Shown here one piece after another: positions 6,562 through 13,797 of a stretch of DNA of 17,555 nt (positions are counted from its first letter, which is position 1; each line of letters starts with the position of its first letter). The position numbers and the translations under genes are program-made. Source of the DNA: Deltaproteobacteria bacterium (lineage in GTDB: Bacteria; Desulfobacterota; Syntrophia; Syntrophales; Smithellaceae); assembly GCA_009668925.1 (NCBI GenBank), contig SBEK01000077.1, forward strand, positions 1 through 17,555, read 5' to 3'. A model generated the notes under the pieces. The model saw only the letters and a program-made list of their open reading frames with translations. It made no database searches and had not been told where the DNA came from.

Positions 6562-8287
6562 TCTGAGTATCACCAACTTTGCCATCATCGACGAACTGCA
6601 TGTGTCGTTTGATGGAGGTCTGAACATTATTTCGGGGGAAACGGGCGCCGGCAAATCCATTTTGATCGGCGCCGTAAGCCTGCTTTTGGGGGACCGGGCG
6701 ACGGCCGACATGATCCGGTCGCAAACGGATACGGCCACGGTGGAAGCACTCTTCAACATCGAAGACAACATTCCTCTTCAGGAAAAACTGGCCGAGATGG
6801 GATTTACGGCGGACGGGGAGCTGGTGATCCGCCGCGTGATTTCCCGCACCGGCAAGAACCGGGCGCAAATCAACGGGCAGATGGCGACGCTCGCCAATCT
6901 GGCCGCGATCAGTGAATCGCTGATCAATATCTGCGGGCAGCACGAACATCAGGTGATTCTGTCTGCCGAAAACCATATCGACATCCTCGATGAATTCGGC
7001 GGCTGCCTGGAATCGCGCGAAGCGTATGAAGCGGTTTATGTGCGGTATCAACAGATTTGCGGCGAAATGGAGAGACTCGAAACGCTGCGCCGCAGCCGTG
7101 CGGAAAAAACGGATCTGATTCAGTTTCAGCTCGCTGAAATAAGGGATTTGAGTCCCCGTGCGGATGAAGACATTGCGCTCGCGGATGAAAAGAAAGTGCT
7201 CGGAAACGTTCAAAAGTTGGCGGGGTGGGCCAACCGCGCCTATGCGCTGCTTTACGACGAAAAAGGCTGCATCAACGACCAGCTTAAAGAAGTCCTTCTG
7301 CAGATCAGGGAAATCCAGAAAATCGACGCGGGACTGAATCTTCCGGCAGCCGATATGGAGGGCAGCCATGCCGTCCTGCAGGAAGCGGCGCTGACGCTGC
7401 GCGATTATGCGAAGCGCCTGGTTTTCGATCCCGAACGCCTCGCGGCCATCGATGAGCGTCTCGATGCGCTCAACCGCCTCAAGCGCAAGCACGGAGGAAC
7501 CCTAGCCGCCGTGCTGGGGCGCAAACAGGAGATGGAAGAAGAGCTCAGGCGCGTTTCGGGTGTGGAGGAAGAGCTGGCCGGGCTGGCGAAAGACAAAGAC
7601 GCCGCGGCCTTCGAATTGCGCAGCAAGGCCCGGGCGCTTTCCGGGCAAAGGCGGCAGGCGGCCCAGCTGCTCGCCGCTGCGGTCGATACGGAAATCCGCG
7701 ATTTGAATATGCCGCACGCGTCGTTTTCCGTGGCCTTTTTGAAACCGTGTTCGGAAGACGAAAATTCATATGGCCCGAAAGGCGGCGATGAGATAGAATT
7801 TTATCTGGCCGCGAACACCGGTGAAGCACCGAAGCCGCTGCAGAGAATAGCGTCCGGAGGAGAATTATCCCGCATCGTGCTGGCGCTGAAAAATGTTTTG
7901 TCCCGAACCGGATCGGTGGCCACAATTGTATTTGACGAAGTGGATCAGGGCATCGGCGGCGCTACGGCGGAAATTGTCGGGCGTAAGTTAAAGGAAGTTT
8001 CCGCCGATCATCAGGTGATTTGCATTACGCATCTGCCGCAAATTGCCAGTTTCGGCGGCCGCCATCTGCGTGTGGCCAAGCACATAAGCGGCGGCCGGAC
8101 GGTAACCGTGGTGGATCAGATCGATGAGCGGGAGAAGGTGGAAGAGATCGGCCGGATGCTGGGCGGTGTGGACGTGACGGATACCGCGAGAGATCATGCC
8201 CGGGAGATGATTGCCGCAGCGGGCGCGGCCCGCAACACCGCTGATACGGGGAGGAGCAAGCATGCTAAGAAAAGCACGCATCGGTGA
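6551..8287 (+). CDS. recN: DNA repair protein RecN
   Basis: The product is 578 residues, matching RecN. It is an SMC-like ATPase that helps repair double-strand breaks by bridging or organising DNA before RecA-dependent exchange. The Walker A motif GETGAGKS is at 29-36, directly after the typical opening SITNFAIIDEL. A long helical central region (about 160-370) forms the coiled coil. The ABC signature ASGGELSR (about 434-441) and Walker B IVFDEVDQGIGG (about 458-469) close the nucleotide site, and ICITHLPQIA follows as the H-loop. The ATG lies within the end of nadK, so translation is coupled. The tail is basic and extends past the next gene's start. I see no SOS box of recognisable form in the upstream coding sequence. 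Confidence 0.97.
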   Translation: MLHDLSITNFAIIDELHVSFDGGLNIISGETGAGKSILIGAVSLLLGDRATADMIRSQTDTATVEALFNIEDNIPLQEKLAEMGFTADGELVIRRVISRTGKNRAQINGQMATLANLAAISESLINICGQHEHQVILSAENHIDILDEFGGCLESREAYEAVYVRYQQICGEMERLETLRRSRAEKTDLIQFQLAEIRDLSPRADEDIALADEKKVLGNVQKLAGWANRAYALLYDEKGCINDQLKEVLLQIREIQKIDAGLNLPAADMEGSHAVLQEAALTLRDYAKRLVFDPERLAAIDERLDALNRLKRKHGGTLAAVLGRKQEMEEELRRVSGVEEELAGLAKDKDAAAFELRSKARALSGQRRQAAQLLAAAVDTEIRDLNMPHASFSVAFLKPCSEDENSYGPKGGDEIEFYLAANTGEAPKPLQRIASGGELSRIVLALKNVLSRTGSVATIVFDEVDQGIGGATAEIVGRKLKEVSADHQVICITHLPQIASFGGRHLRVAKHISGGRTVTVVDQIDEREKVEEIGRMLGGVDVTDTARDHAREMIAAAGAARNTADTGRSKHAKKSTHR

Positions 8288-8720
8288 CGTCAAAACCATA
8301 CACCGCCTGATTAATCTGTCGGCGGGGAAAGGCGAAATGCTGCCCCGGTCTTTGATGGATATCTATAATTCCGTACGCGATTTCATCGTGTATTATGATG
8401 AAGACGAACAGAATATCGTGGGGATTTGCGCCATGAATATTATCTGGGAAAATCTGGCCGAAATCCGTTCTCTTTACGTGGCGGACGCTCACCGGGAAAA
8501 AGGCATCGGCCGGAAACTGGTCGAATTTTGCATTTCCGAAGCCATTACGCTCGAATTGTTCCGCATCTTTTCGTTGACCTATAAGAAAGAATTCTTTGCC
8601 CGTCTGGGCTTTAAGGAAGTGGACCGCTCCACACTGCCGGAAAAGATCTGGTCGGACTGCTTCCGCTGCTCGAAATATCCCGATTACTGCGACGAAGTCG
8701 CCATGATCATCGAACTATGA
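8262..8720 (+). CDS. GNAT N-acetyltransferase, short ArgA-like type
   Basis: The product is 152 residues. The ATG at 8262 is preceded by GGGGAGGAG, which decides it over an upstream in-frame start lying inside recN. It overlaps recN by 26 bases. The acetyl-CoA pyrophosphate loop is HREKGIGRKL (77-86), following the strand IRSLYVAD. The opening RKARIGDVKTIHRLIN and EMLPRSLMDIY match short single-domain acetyltransferases related to the GNAT half of N-acetylglutamate synthase. The C-terminus carries CFRCSKYPDYC (C133, C136, C143), typical of that subgroup and possibly metal-binding. A role in arginine biosynthesis (glutamate N-acetylation) is the best guess, but no arginine gene is nearby. Another small amine substrate is possible, so no symbol is given. 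Confidence 0.85.
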   Translation: MLRKARIGDVKTIHRLINLSAGKGEMLPRSLMDIYNSVRDFIVYYDEDEQNIVGICAMNIIWENLAEIRSLYVADAHREKGIGRKLVEFCISEAITLELFRIFSLTYKKEFFARLGFKEVDRSTLPEKIWSDCFRCSKYPDYCDEVAMIIEL

Positions 8721-9910
8721 AGCTTCTGCGAAACTTCGGTCTCCTCCTGCTGATTGTCGCCGCGGTGCTTGGCGGTTGTGCGCGCCGGACGATGGACAGG
8801 CCCGATACGACCACCGCGCCTTCCGAGCGCCCGCTTGCCGATGCCGATGCCGGGAGTCTGGAAGGCGTGGATGACCTGGACAACGCATCACTCATTCTGG
8901 CGATCGATCGCAGCCTGCAGTTTTACGACGGCGCCGGACGCGATCAGACGTTTTCCCTGGCCGACGGACAGGTCGGCGCGGACCGGATGAAAGAAACGCT
9001 CCTGGCTTTCCGCGCCATCGTGCAATCCGGTAAAAGCCTGGAGGAGAAGAAAAAAAGCATTGCCGAAGGTTTTTACCTGCTTCGTGCGGCCGGGCAGACG
9101 GGTGCGGGAGATGTCCTGTTTACCGGCTATTATGAACCGCTTCTGGAAGGGTCCCCCGTGCGGACGGACAAATACAAGTATCCCCTGTACAGACCGCCGC
9201 CCGACATCCTGACGGAAAAAATTTCCCGGAACGAAACACGGGTCGGCCGGATGGAAAAGGGCCGGATCATCCCCTATTACACCCGGCGGGAAATCGATGT
9301 GGAAGGCGTCCTGCAGGGCAGGGGACTCGAATTGCTCTGGGTGTCGGATCCCGTGGAACTCAATTCCCTGCACACCCAGGGATCGGGAAAAATCCGGTTC
9401 GAGGATGGAACCATTGTTACGGTCGGCTATGCCCAGAACAATGGCCGGCCCTTTCGCTCCGTGACCCTGAATATGCTGGCGCAAAATAAGATCGGCAAGA
9501 GCGATTCATCCTATCGCGGATTCAAATTATGGCTCAAAAGCCGGAGCGAAAAGGAAATCCTGGAAATCTTGAGCCACAACGAGCGCTATATTTTTTTCAG
9601 GTTTCTGGAGCAGGAACCTGTCGGATGTTTGGGGCAGCCGGTAACGCCGGGGCGCACGATTGCCACCGATCCGGATTTTTTTCCCCAGGGCGCCCTGGCC
9701 TTTATCCGGCTGCGCAAGCCCGTCCTCGATGATCAATATAACGTCGTCGGCCGCGTCGATTTTTCGCGCTTTGTTCTGAATCAGGACAAGGGATCGGCCA
9801 TCAAAGGGCCGGGGAGGGTTGATTTATTCTGTGGGTTCGGCGAGGAAGCCCGGGCCACCGCGGGCTCCCTGAAAGAAAAAGGTGAACTGTATTTTCTGCT
9901 TGTCAAATAG
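8717..9910 (+). CDS. mltA: membrane-bound lytic murein transglycosylase A (MltA), lipoprotein
   Basis: The product is 397 residues. A lipoprotein signal spans residues 1-21 (LLLLIVAAVLGGC, lipidated C21), followed by a low-complexity linker. The MltA domain is marked by FTGYYEPLLEGS, YTRREID, WVSDPVELNSLHTQGSG and GYAQNNGRPFRS. The C-terminal 3D domain contains ATDPDFFPQGALAF, NQDKGSAIKGPGRVD and FCGFGEEA, with the aspartates expected of the fold, including the one used as catalytic acid. The enzyme cleaves the MurNAc-GlcNAc bond of peptidoglycan to leave 1,6-anhydro ends, at the outer-membrane inner face. The start overlaps the previous stop in an ATGA, so translation is coupled. It is followed by a 73-base gap. 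Confidence 0.95.
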   Translation: MKLLRNFGLLLLIVAAVLGGCARRTMDRPDTTTAPSERPLADADAGSLEGVDDLDNASLILAIDRSLQFYDGAGRDQTFSLADGQVGADRMKETLLAFRAIVQSGKSLEEKKKSIAEGFYLLRAAGQTGAGDVLFTGYYEPLLEGSPVRTDKYKYPLYRPPPDILTEKISRNETRVGRMEKGRIIPYYTRREIDVEGVLQGRGLELLWVSDPVELNSLHTQGSGKIRFEDGTIVTVGYAQNNGRPFRSVTLNMLAQNKIGKSDSSYRGFKLWLKSRSEKEILEILSHNERYIFFRFLEQEPVGCLGQPVTPGRTIATDPDFFPQGALAFIRLRKPVLDDQYNVVGRVDFSRFVLNQDKGSAIKGPGRVDLFCGFGEEARATAGSLKEKGELYFLLVK

Positions 9911-9983
9911 TCTTCAGCCGCGGCGAAGGACCGCTTCCCGGCGGCCCACCCGCAGCGGGGACAAGCCGGATCAGGTTTATGAA

Positions 9984-10739
9984 ATGACCAATGAAGAAAC
10001 CGTCGATGAAATCCTTGGCGGCCGTTTAAAAATCCGCCAGTCGAAACGCGGCTATCGCTTTAATCTGGATTCACTCATCCTGGCGCATTTCGTGTCTCTG
10101 AAATCCAGAAGCGTCGGTCTGGATCTCGGCTGCGGCAACGGAATCATCGCGCTGGTTCTGGCGGGGCGCTTTGCGCAGTCGCGCTGGCACGGCCTCGAGG
10201 TTCAGCAGGGCCTCGCGGAACTGGCGAAAACGAACGTTTCGCAAAACGGTCTTGGCCGTCGCGTGATCATTGACACGGGAGACGCGCGGGATATCAAAAA
10301 AATATACACGGCCGGATTCTTCGATGCCGTTGTTTTTAATCCGCCGTATCGGAAAATGGATTCAGGCCGGATTAATCCGCTGCCGGAGAAGGCCATAGCC
10401 CGCCACGAAATCAGTGGATCGGTGGGTCACTTTCTTTGGGCGGCAAAGTATGCGCTCAAACCGGGAGGCCGGGTGTTTACCATTTTTCCGGCGACCCGTC
10501 TGGTCGAACTGATCTCGTTTTTTCGCAGGAATGCGATTGAACCCAAGAGAATGAAACCGGTTTATTCAGATACCGTGTCCGACGCCGAATTTGTTCTCGT
10601 CGAGGGACGCAGCGGCGCGCGTGAAGAGCTGAAGCTGGAGCCGCCGCTTTACATTTATGCGGAAGGCAGGAAATATACCCGGGCCATGGAGCAAATATTC
10701 ACCGACCTGGCTTCTCCTCCAGCTGCCTCCGGCGGCTGA
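9984..10739 (+). CDS. trmN6: tRNA1(Val) (adenine(37)-N6)-methyltransferase, TrmN6/YfiC family
   Basis: The product is 251 residues. I chose the ATG at 9984 because homologues begin just before ETVDEILGGRLKI; an upstream frame overlaps mltA and looks non-conserved. SAM-binding motif I is LDLGCGNGI (46-54). The catalytic motif NPPY, which holds the target adenine, is at 119-122. KPGGRVFTIFPA follows as the later Rossmann strand. The family methylates N6 of adenine 37 in a valine tRNA. The early GYRFNLDSLILAHF block is typical. The ribosome site is weak (an AGG about eleven bases away). The 3' end overlaps the convergent DciA-like gene by 41 bases. A related N6-adenine target in another RNA cannot be excluded. 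Confidence 0.88.
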   Translation: MTNEETVDEILGGRLKIRQSKRGYRFNLDSLILAHFVSLKSRSVGLDLGCGNGIIALVLAGRFAQSRWHGLEVQQGLAELAKTNVSQNGLGRRVIIDTGDARDIKKIYTAGFFDAVVFNPPYRKMDSGRINPLPEKAIARHEISGSVGHFLWAAKYALKPGGRVFTIFPATRLVELISFFRRNAIEPKRMKPVYSDTVSDAEFVLVEGRSGAREELKLEPPLYIYAEGRKYTRAMEQIFTDLASPPAASGG

Positions 10740-11199
10740 TTTCCGCCTTCATGACGCGTTTCACGATGGCGGCCAGTTCCGGGTCGGCGAGCGCGTCCGT
10801 GCATTCGGCGATCATCCGCTTATCTCTTTCCCGGAGCGTCACCTTCGGTGTGCCGGTCGCATCCCGCTTCGCCTTCTGGCGCGAGGGGGTGTATCCGACC
10901 GTAAAATGAATATCCCTGATTGCCGTTTTCCCGGCCAGTTCGTTCATCTTCCGCCGAATGTCTTCTTTCATGAAATGCAGCTGCTGCACCCAGACCGAAG
11001 AGGTTGTCTTTACGAACAGGGTTCCGGACCGCAGAGTTTCCGGCGCGGTTTGCGCGGCAATTTGCGGGCCGACTGCTTTCGGCCAGAGCCTGATGAGGGC
11101 GCTTTCGGCAAGCTTATCGGCCATGCCCCTCTTTTTCAGCGCCGAAAACAGGATGTCACCGATGGACTGCAGATGCCTCTGCGTGTATCTTCTTTTCAT
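10699..11199 (-). CDS. DciA-like DUF721 protein
   Basis: The product is 166 residues from the ATG at 11199, preceded by GGGGAA; a longer frame would begin inside the kinase gene. The N-terminal domain shows the DUF721 pattern: a helix (SIGDILFSALKKRGM), then LIRLWPKAVGPQIAAQTAPETLRSG with the conserved tryptophan, then LFVKTTSSVWVQQLHFMK. DciA is the ancestral replicative helicase loader in bacteria lacking DnaC/DnaI. The C-terminal 60 residues are basic and variable. It is the last gene of the minus-strand run, 32 bases after the hybrid kinase, and its end overlaps trmN6. The domain is clear; the helicase-loader function in this organism is inferred from the family. Confidence 0.85.
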   Translation of the reverse strand: MKRRYTQRHLQSIGDILFSALKKRGMADKLAESALIRLWPKAVGPQIAAQTAPETLRSGTLFVKTTSSVWVQQLHFMKEDIRRKMNELAGKTAIRDIHFTVGYTPSRQKAKRDATGTPKVTLRERDKRMIAECTDALADPELAAIVKRVMKAEISRRRQLEEKPGR

Positions 11200-11231
11200 G
11201 GTTCCCCGTGTGGCACAATTTCCAAGGATGA

Positions 11232-13247
11232 TCAAGGTGAATCAAAAATCGGCAAAGGAATCTGCAGCGGTTCTTGTGATTTGGGCTGGGCCGGGGACTG
11301 CTCCAGAATTTTGCGCAGCTGCCTGGAGATGTCGCCGATGGTGAAAGGTTTCTGAATGAAGCCGCTGCAGCCGCGTTCAATGATTTTGCCGGCCTGGCCG
11401 TTTAGGCTGTACCCGCTGGACAAGAGGACCTTGACGCGGGAGTTTATTTTTTTAAGTTCGTTGAAAATTTCTCCGCCGCCCATGTCCGGCATGACCATAT
11501 CCAGAATCACCAGATCAATATCTTCTTGTCGCCGCCTGTAAATGTCGAGGGCGGTCGGGCCGTTCTGGGCGACGATGACGGTGTAGCCCATCGTCTCGAG
11601 CATTTCACCCGCCACATCCAGAATGATGGCTTCATCGTCGATCAGCAGAATGGTTTCCTTGTAAAGCATCGGCGCCATGGCGGAGTCCGAATCCGAAATC
11701 CTGTCCTTTTCGTCTTTTTTCACGGAGGCGGGAAGATAAATATTGAATGTCGAGCCCTGGCCCTTTTCCGAATAGACGTTGATAAAACCGTTGTGGTTCT
11801 TGATGATGCCGTAAACGGAGGCCAGACCCAATCCGGTGCCCCGCCCCATTTCCTTGGTCGTAAAGAAAGGTTCGAATATTCTTTCCTTGGTTTTTTCATC
11901 CATGCCCACGCCGGTGTCGGTGACGGAGATTTTCACATAGCGGCCGCTCTTGCCGTTATAGGATCTAAAGCGGCTTTCGTCGATCCCCACATTCTTTGTT
12001 TCGATATAGAGATCCCCACCGCCGGGCATGGCCTGCCAGGCGTTGACAAACAGATTCAGAAGCACCTGCTCGATTTGTCCCTGATCGATGTCGGTTGACC
12101 ACAGATGCGGTTCAAATTCCCGGTGGATGTGTATTTCCTTTTTGGTTCGGCCGATGGTTTCTGATGTTTTGTCGATTAAGTCGTTCAGGTCGACCTGCTT
12201 GACTTCGTACTTGCCGCCGCGGGCAAACCCGAGCAATTGTCTGGTCAGACCCGCGCCGCTCAGCACGAGCGTTTCGATGGTTTTGATATGTTCGTACGTC
12301 GGATCGTTTTTGCCGAGTTTCAGGAGGGCCAGGGAGGTGTGCCCCTGAATCCCCATCAGCAGATTATTGAAATCGTGGGCGATTCCGCCGGCCAGGGTGC
12401 CGATGGATTCCATCTTCTGCGCCTGCAAAAGCCGGGTTTCCGTTTTCTTTTGTCCGGTGATGTCGTGCATAAAATTTAAAGTGGCCGGTACGTTTTCCCA
12501 GAGAATGGGCACGCTGTTGGTTGCCACCCAGATGGTTGCGTTTTCTTTATTCACGATCCGGAAACTGATATTAACGGCCGGGGTGTCGCCCCGGAGGATG
12601 ATTTTCTGCTGCTCGAAAACCATTTCCCGGTCTTCTGAAATGACGAGGTTAATAAAGGAAATCAACTTAAGATCGTAGGCGGTGTATCCGAGCATTCGTT
12701 CCGTACAGCGGTTGGCGTAAGTAATTTTCCCGTCGGTGATAATGAAAATGGCTTCATTGGAATGCTCGATCAGTTGACGGTATTTTTCTTCCGATTTCAG
12801 CAGCGCTTCTTCATTTTTTCGTCTTTTGGTGATGTCCTTCGAAACGATGCATACGGCATTGATCTTTTGCGGGTCGGCGGGATCTCTGACCGGACTGATC
12901 GTTCGGAGAAAATATTCTCCCTTGCGGACGCCCTGATGTTCGTCATGGATGGAGATGCCCGTTTCAAAAACCGTTCTGATCTTGGATTCAAATTCGGCGC
13001 TCTGTTCGGGCGTATGAAAATCTCTAAAGGCCAGGCCGGTGGTCTTTCCTTTCGGGATGTTCAGCCGCTGGGCATGGTTGCTGTTCATGAAAAGGTAGCG
13101 GCCATGGATGTCGACAAGATAGAGGGAATCGCTGGTGGAATCGACGAGATTGCGGTATTGATTCTCGATCCCGATTTGTTCTTGAACCTTCTGGGTCAGT
13201 TCCGTAATTTTGTGTTCGAGTTCTGCGTAAGTTAGCTTTGCTTCCAT
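11232..13247 (-). CDS. cytosolic PAS-PAS hybrid histidine kinase with C-terminal receiver
   Basis: The product is 671 residues from the ATG at 13247, 19 bases after the macrodomain stop. No membrane segment is visible, so sensing is probably intracellular. Order: short coiled coil (1-28), PAS 1 (about 30-140), PAS 2 (about 150-265), HisKA with the phosphoryl histidine in GGIAHDFNN (H291), HATPase with N box NLFVNAWQAM (N402), G1 DTGVGM (444-449), FEPFFTTK and G2 GRGTGLGL (468-475). A receiver follows: acidic pair IDDEA, phosphoacceptor D583 in LVILDMVMPDM, and conserved lysine K633 in IQKPF. No separate response regulator with an output domain is nearby, so its partner and signal are unknown. 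No PAS ligand residues (haem or flavin) were recognised. The ribosome site is weak. Confidence 0.93.
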   Translation of the reverse strand: MEAKLTYAELEHKITELTQKVQEQIGIENQYRNLVDSTSDSLYLVDIHGRYLFMNSNHAQRLNIPKGKTTGLAFRDFHTPEQSAEFESKIRTVFETGISIHDEHQGVRKGEYFLRTISPVRDPADPQKINAVCIVSKDITKRRKNEEALLKSEEKYRQLIEHSNEAIFIITDGKITYANRCTERMLGYTAYDLKLISFINLVISEDREMVFEQQKIILRGDTPAVNISFRIVNKENATIWVATNSVPILWENVPATLNFMHDITGQKKTETRLLQAQKMESIGTLAGGIAHDFNNLLMGIQGHTSLALLKLGKNDPTYEHIKTIETLVLSGAGLTRQLLGFARGGKYEVKQVDLNDLIDKTSETIGRTKKEIHIHREFEPHLWSTDIDQGQIEQVLLNLFVNAWQAMPGGGDLYIETKNVGIDESRFRSYNGKSGRYVKISVTDTGVGMDEKTKERIFEPFFTTKEMGRGTGLGLASVYGIIKNHNGFINVYSEKGQGSTFNIYLPASVKKDEKDRISDSDSAMAPMLYKETILLIDDEAIILDVAGEMLETMGYTVIVAQNGPTALDIYRRRQEDIDLVILDMVMPDMGGGEIFNELKKINSRVKVLLSSGYSLNGQAGKIIERGCSGFIQKPFTIGDISRQLRKILEQSPAQPKSQEPLQIPLPIFDSP

Positions 13248-13266
13248 CGACGCACCAGGTGTTCGG

Positions 13267-13797
13267 CTACACGAATTTCCTAAACTCCTCGGCAAAAATA
13301 TCAAATGTCCGTTGATCAAATAAAACGTGGCGCATGACGCCGACCACCGTGCTGCCACCCGCAAATTCAATGCAGGTCTTAAGGGCCAGATGGGCGGCTT
13401 CAGGGATTGGATAGCCGTAAACTCCGCAACTTATAGCCGGAAAAGAGACGCTTTGCAAGCCGTTCTTTGCGGCGAGCTTCAAGCTGTTCTCATAAGCCGA
13501 GACGAGCAGACGGGCTTCATCGTGAGCGCCGCCCCGGTAAATCGGTCCCACGGCATGAATCACAAAACGGGCTTTGAGGTTGCCGGCCGTTGTGATGACG
13601 GCCTGGCCCGTCGGGCAGCCGCCGATCTTGCGGCACTCGGCCATGATCGCGGGTCCTCCGGCGCGGTGGATGGCGCCGTCCACTCCGCCGCCGCCCGCCA
13701 AGCGGCTGTTCGCGGCATTGACGATGGCGTCCGTCGTTTCCCTGGTGATATCCCCCAGAACAATCTCAATCTCGGTTTGATTGAACGCGGCTTTCAT
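13267..13797 (-). CDS. macrodomain protein, MacroD/YmdB-type ADP-ribose hydrolase
   Basis: The product is 176 residues. The ATG at 13797 follows GGAGGAG and overlaps the end of the mutase gene by 32 bases, so the two are translationally coupled. The frame is open further upstream but there it only shadows the mutase. It is a single macrodomain: VLGDIT (14-19, D16 contacts adenine), IVNAANSRLAGGGGVDGAIHRAGG (25-48) and the second loop SFPAISCGVYGYP (118-130). This set is typical of enzymes removing ADP-ribose from acidic residues or deacetylating O-acetyl-ADP-ribose. It lacks any DarT-like or sirtuin partner nearby. No signal peptide is present. Substrate unproven. Confidence 0.93.
   Translation of the reverse strand: MKAAFNQTEIEIVLGDITRETTDAIVNAANSRLAGGGGVDGAIHRAGGPAIMAECRKIGGCPTGQAVITTAGNLKARFVIHAVGPIYRGGAHDEARLLVSAYENSLKLAAKNGLQSVSFPAISCGVYGYPIPEAAHLALKTCIEFAGGSTVVGVMRHVLFDQRTFDIFAEEFRKFV

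Noticed and set aside
6425..7492. 355-residue minus-strand open frame opposite recN
   Set aside because: Caused by codon bias of recN; the translated protein shows no recognisable motif.
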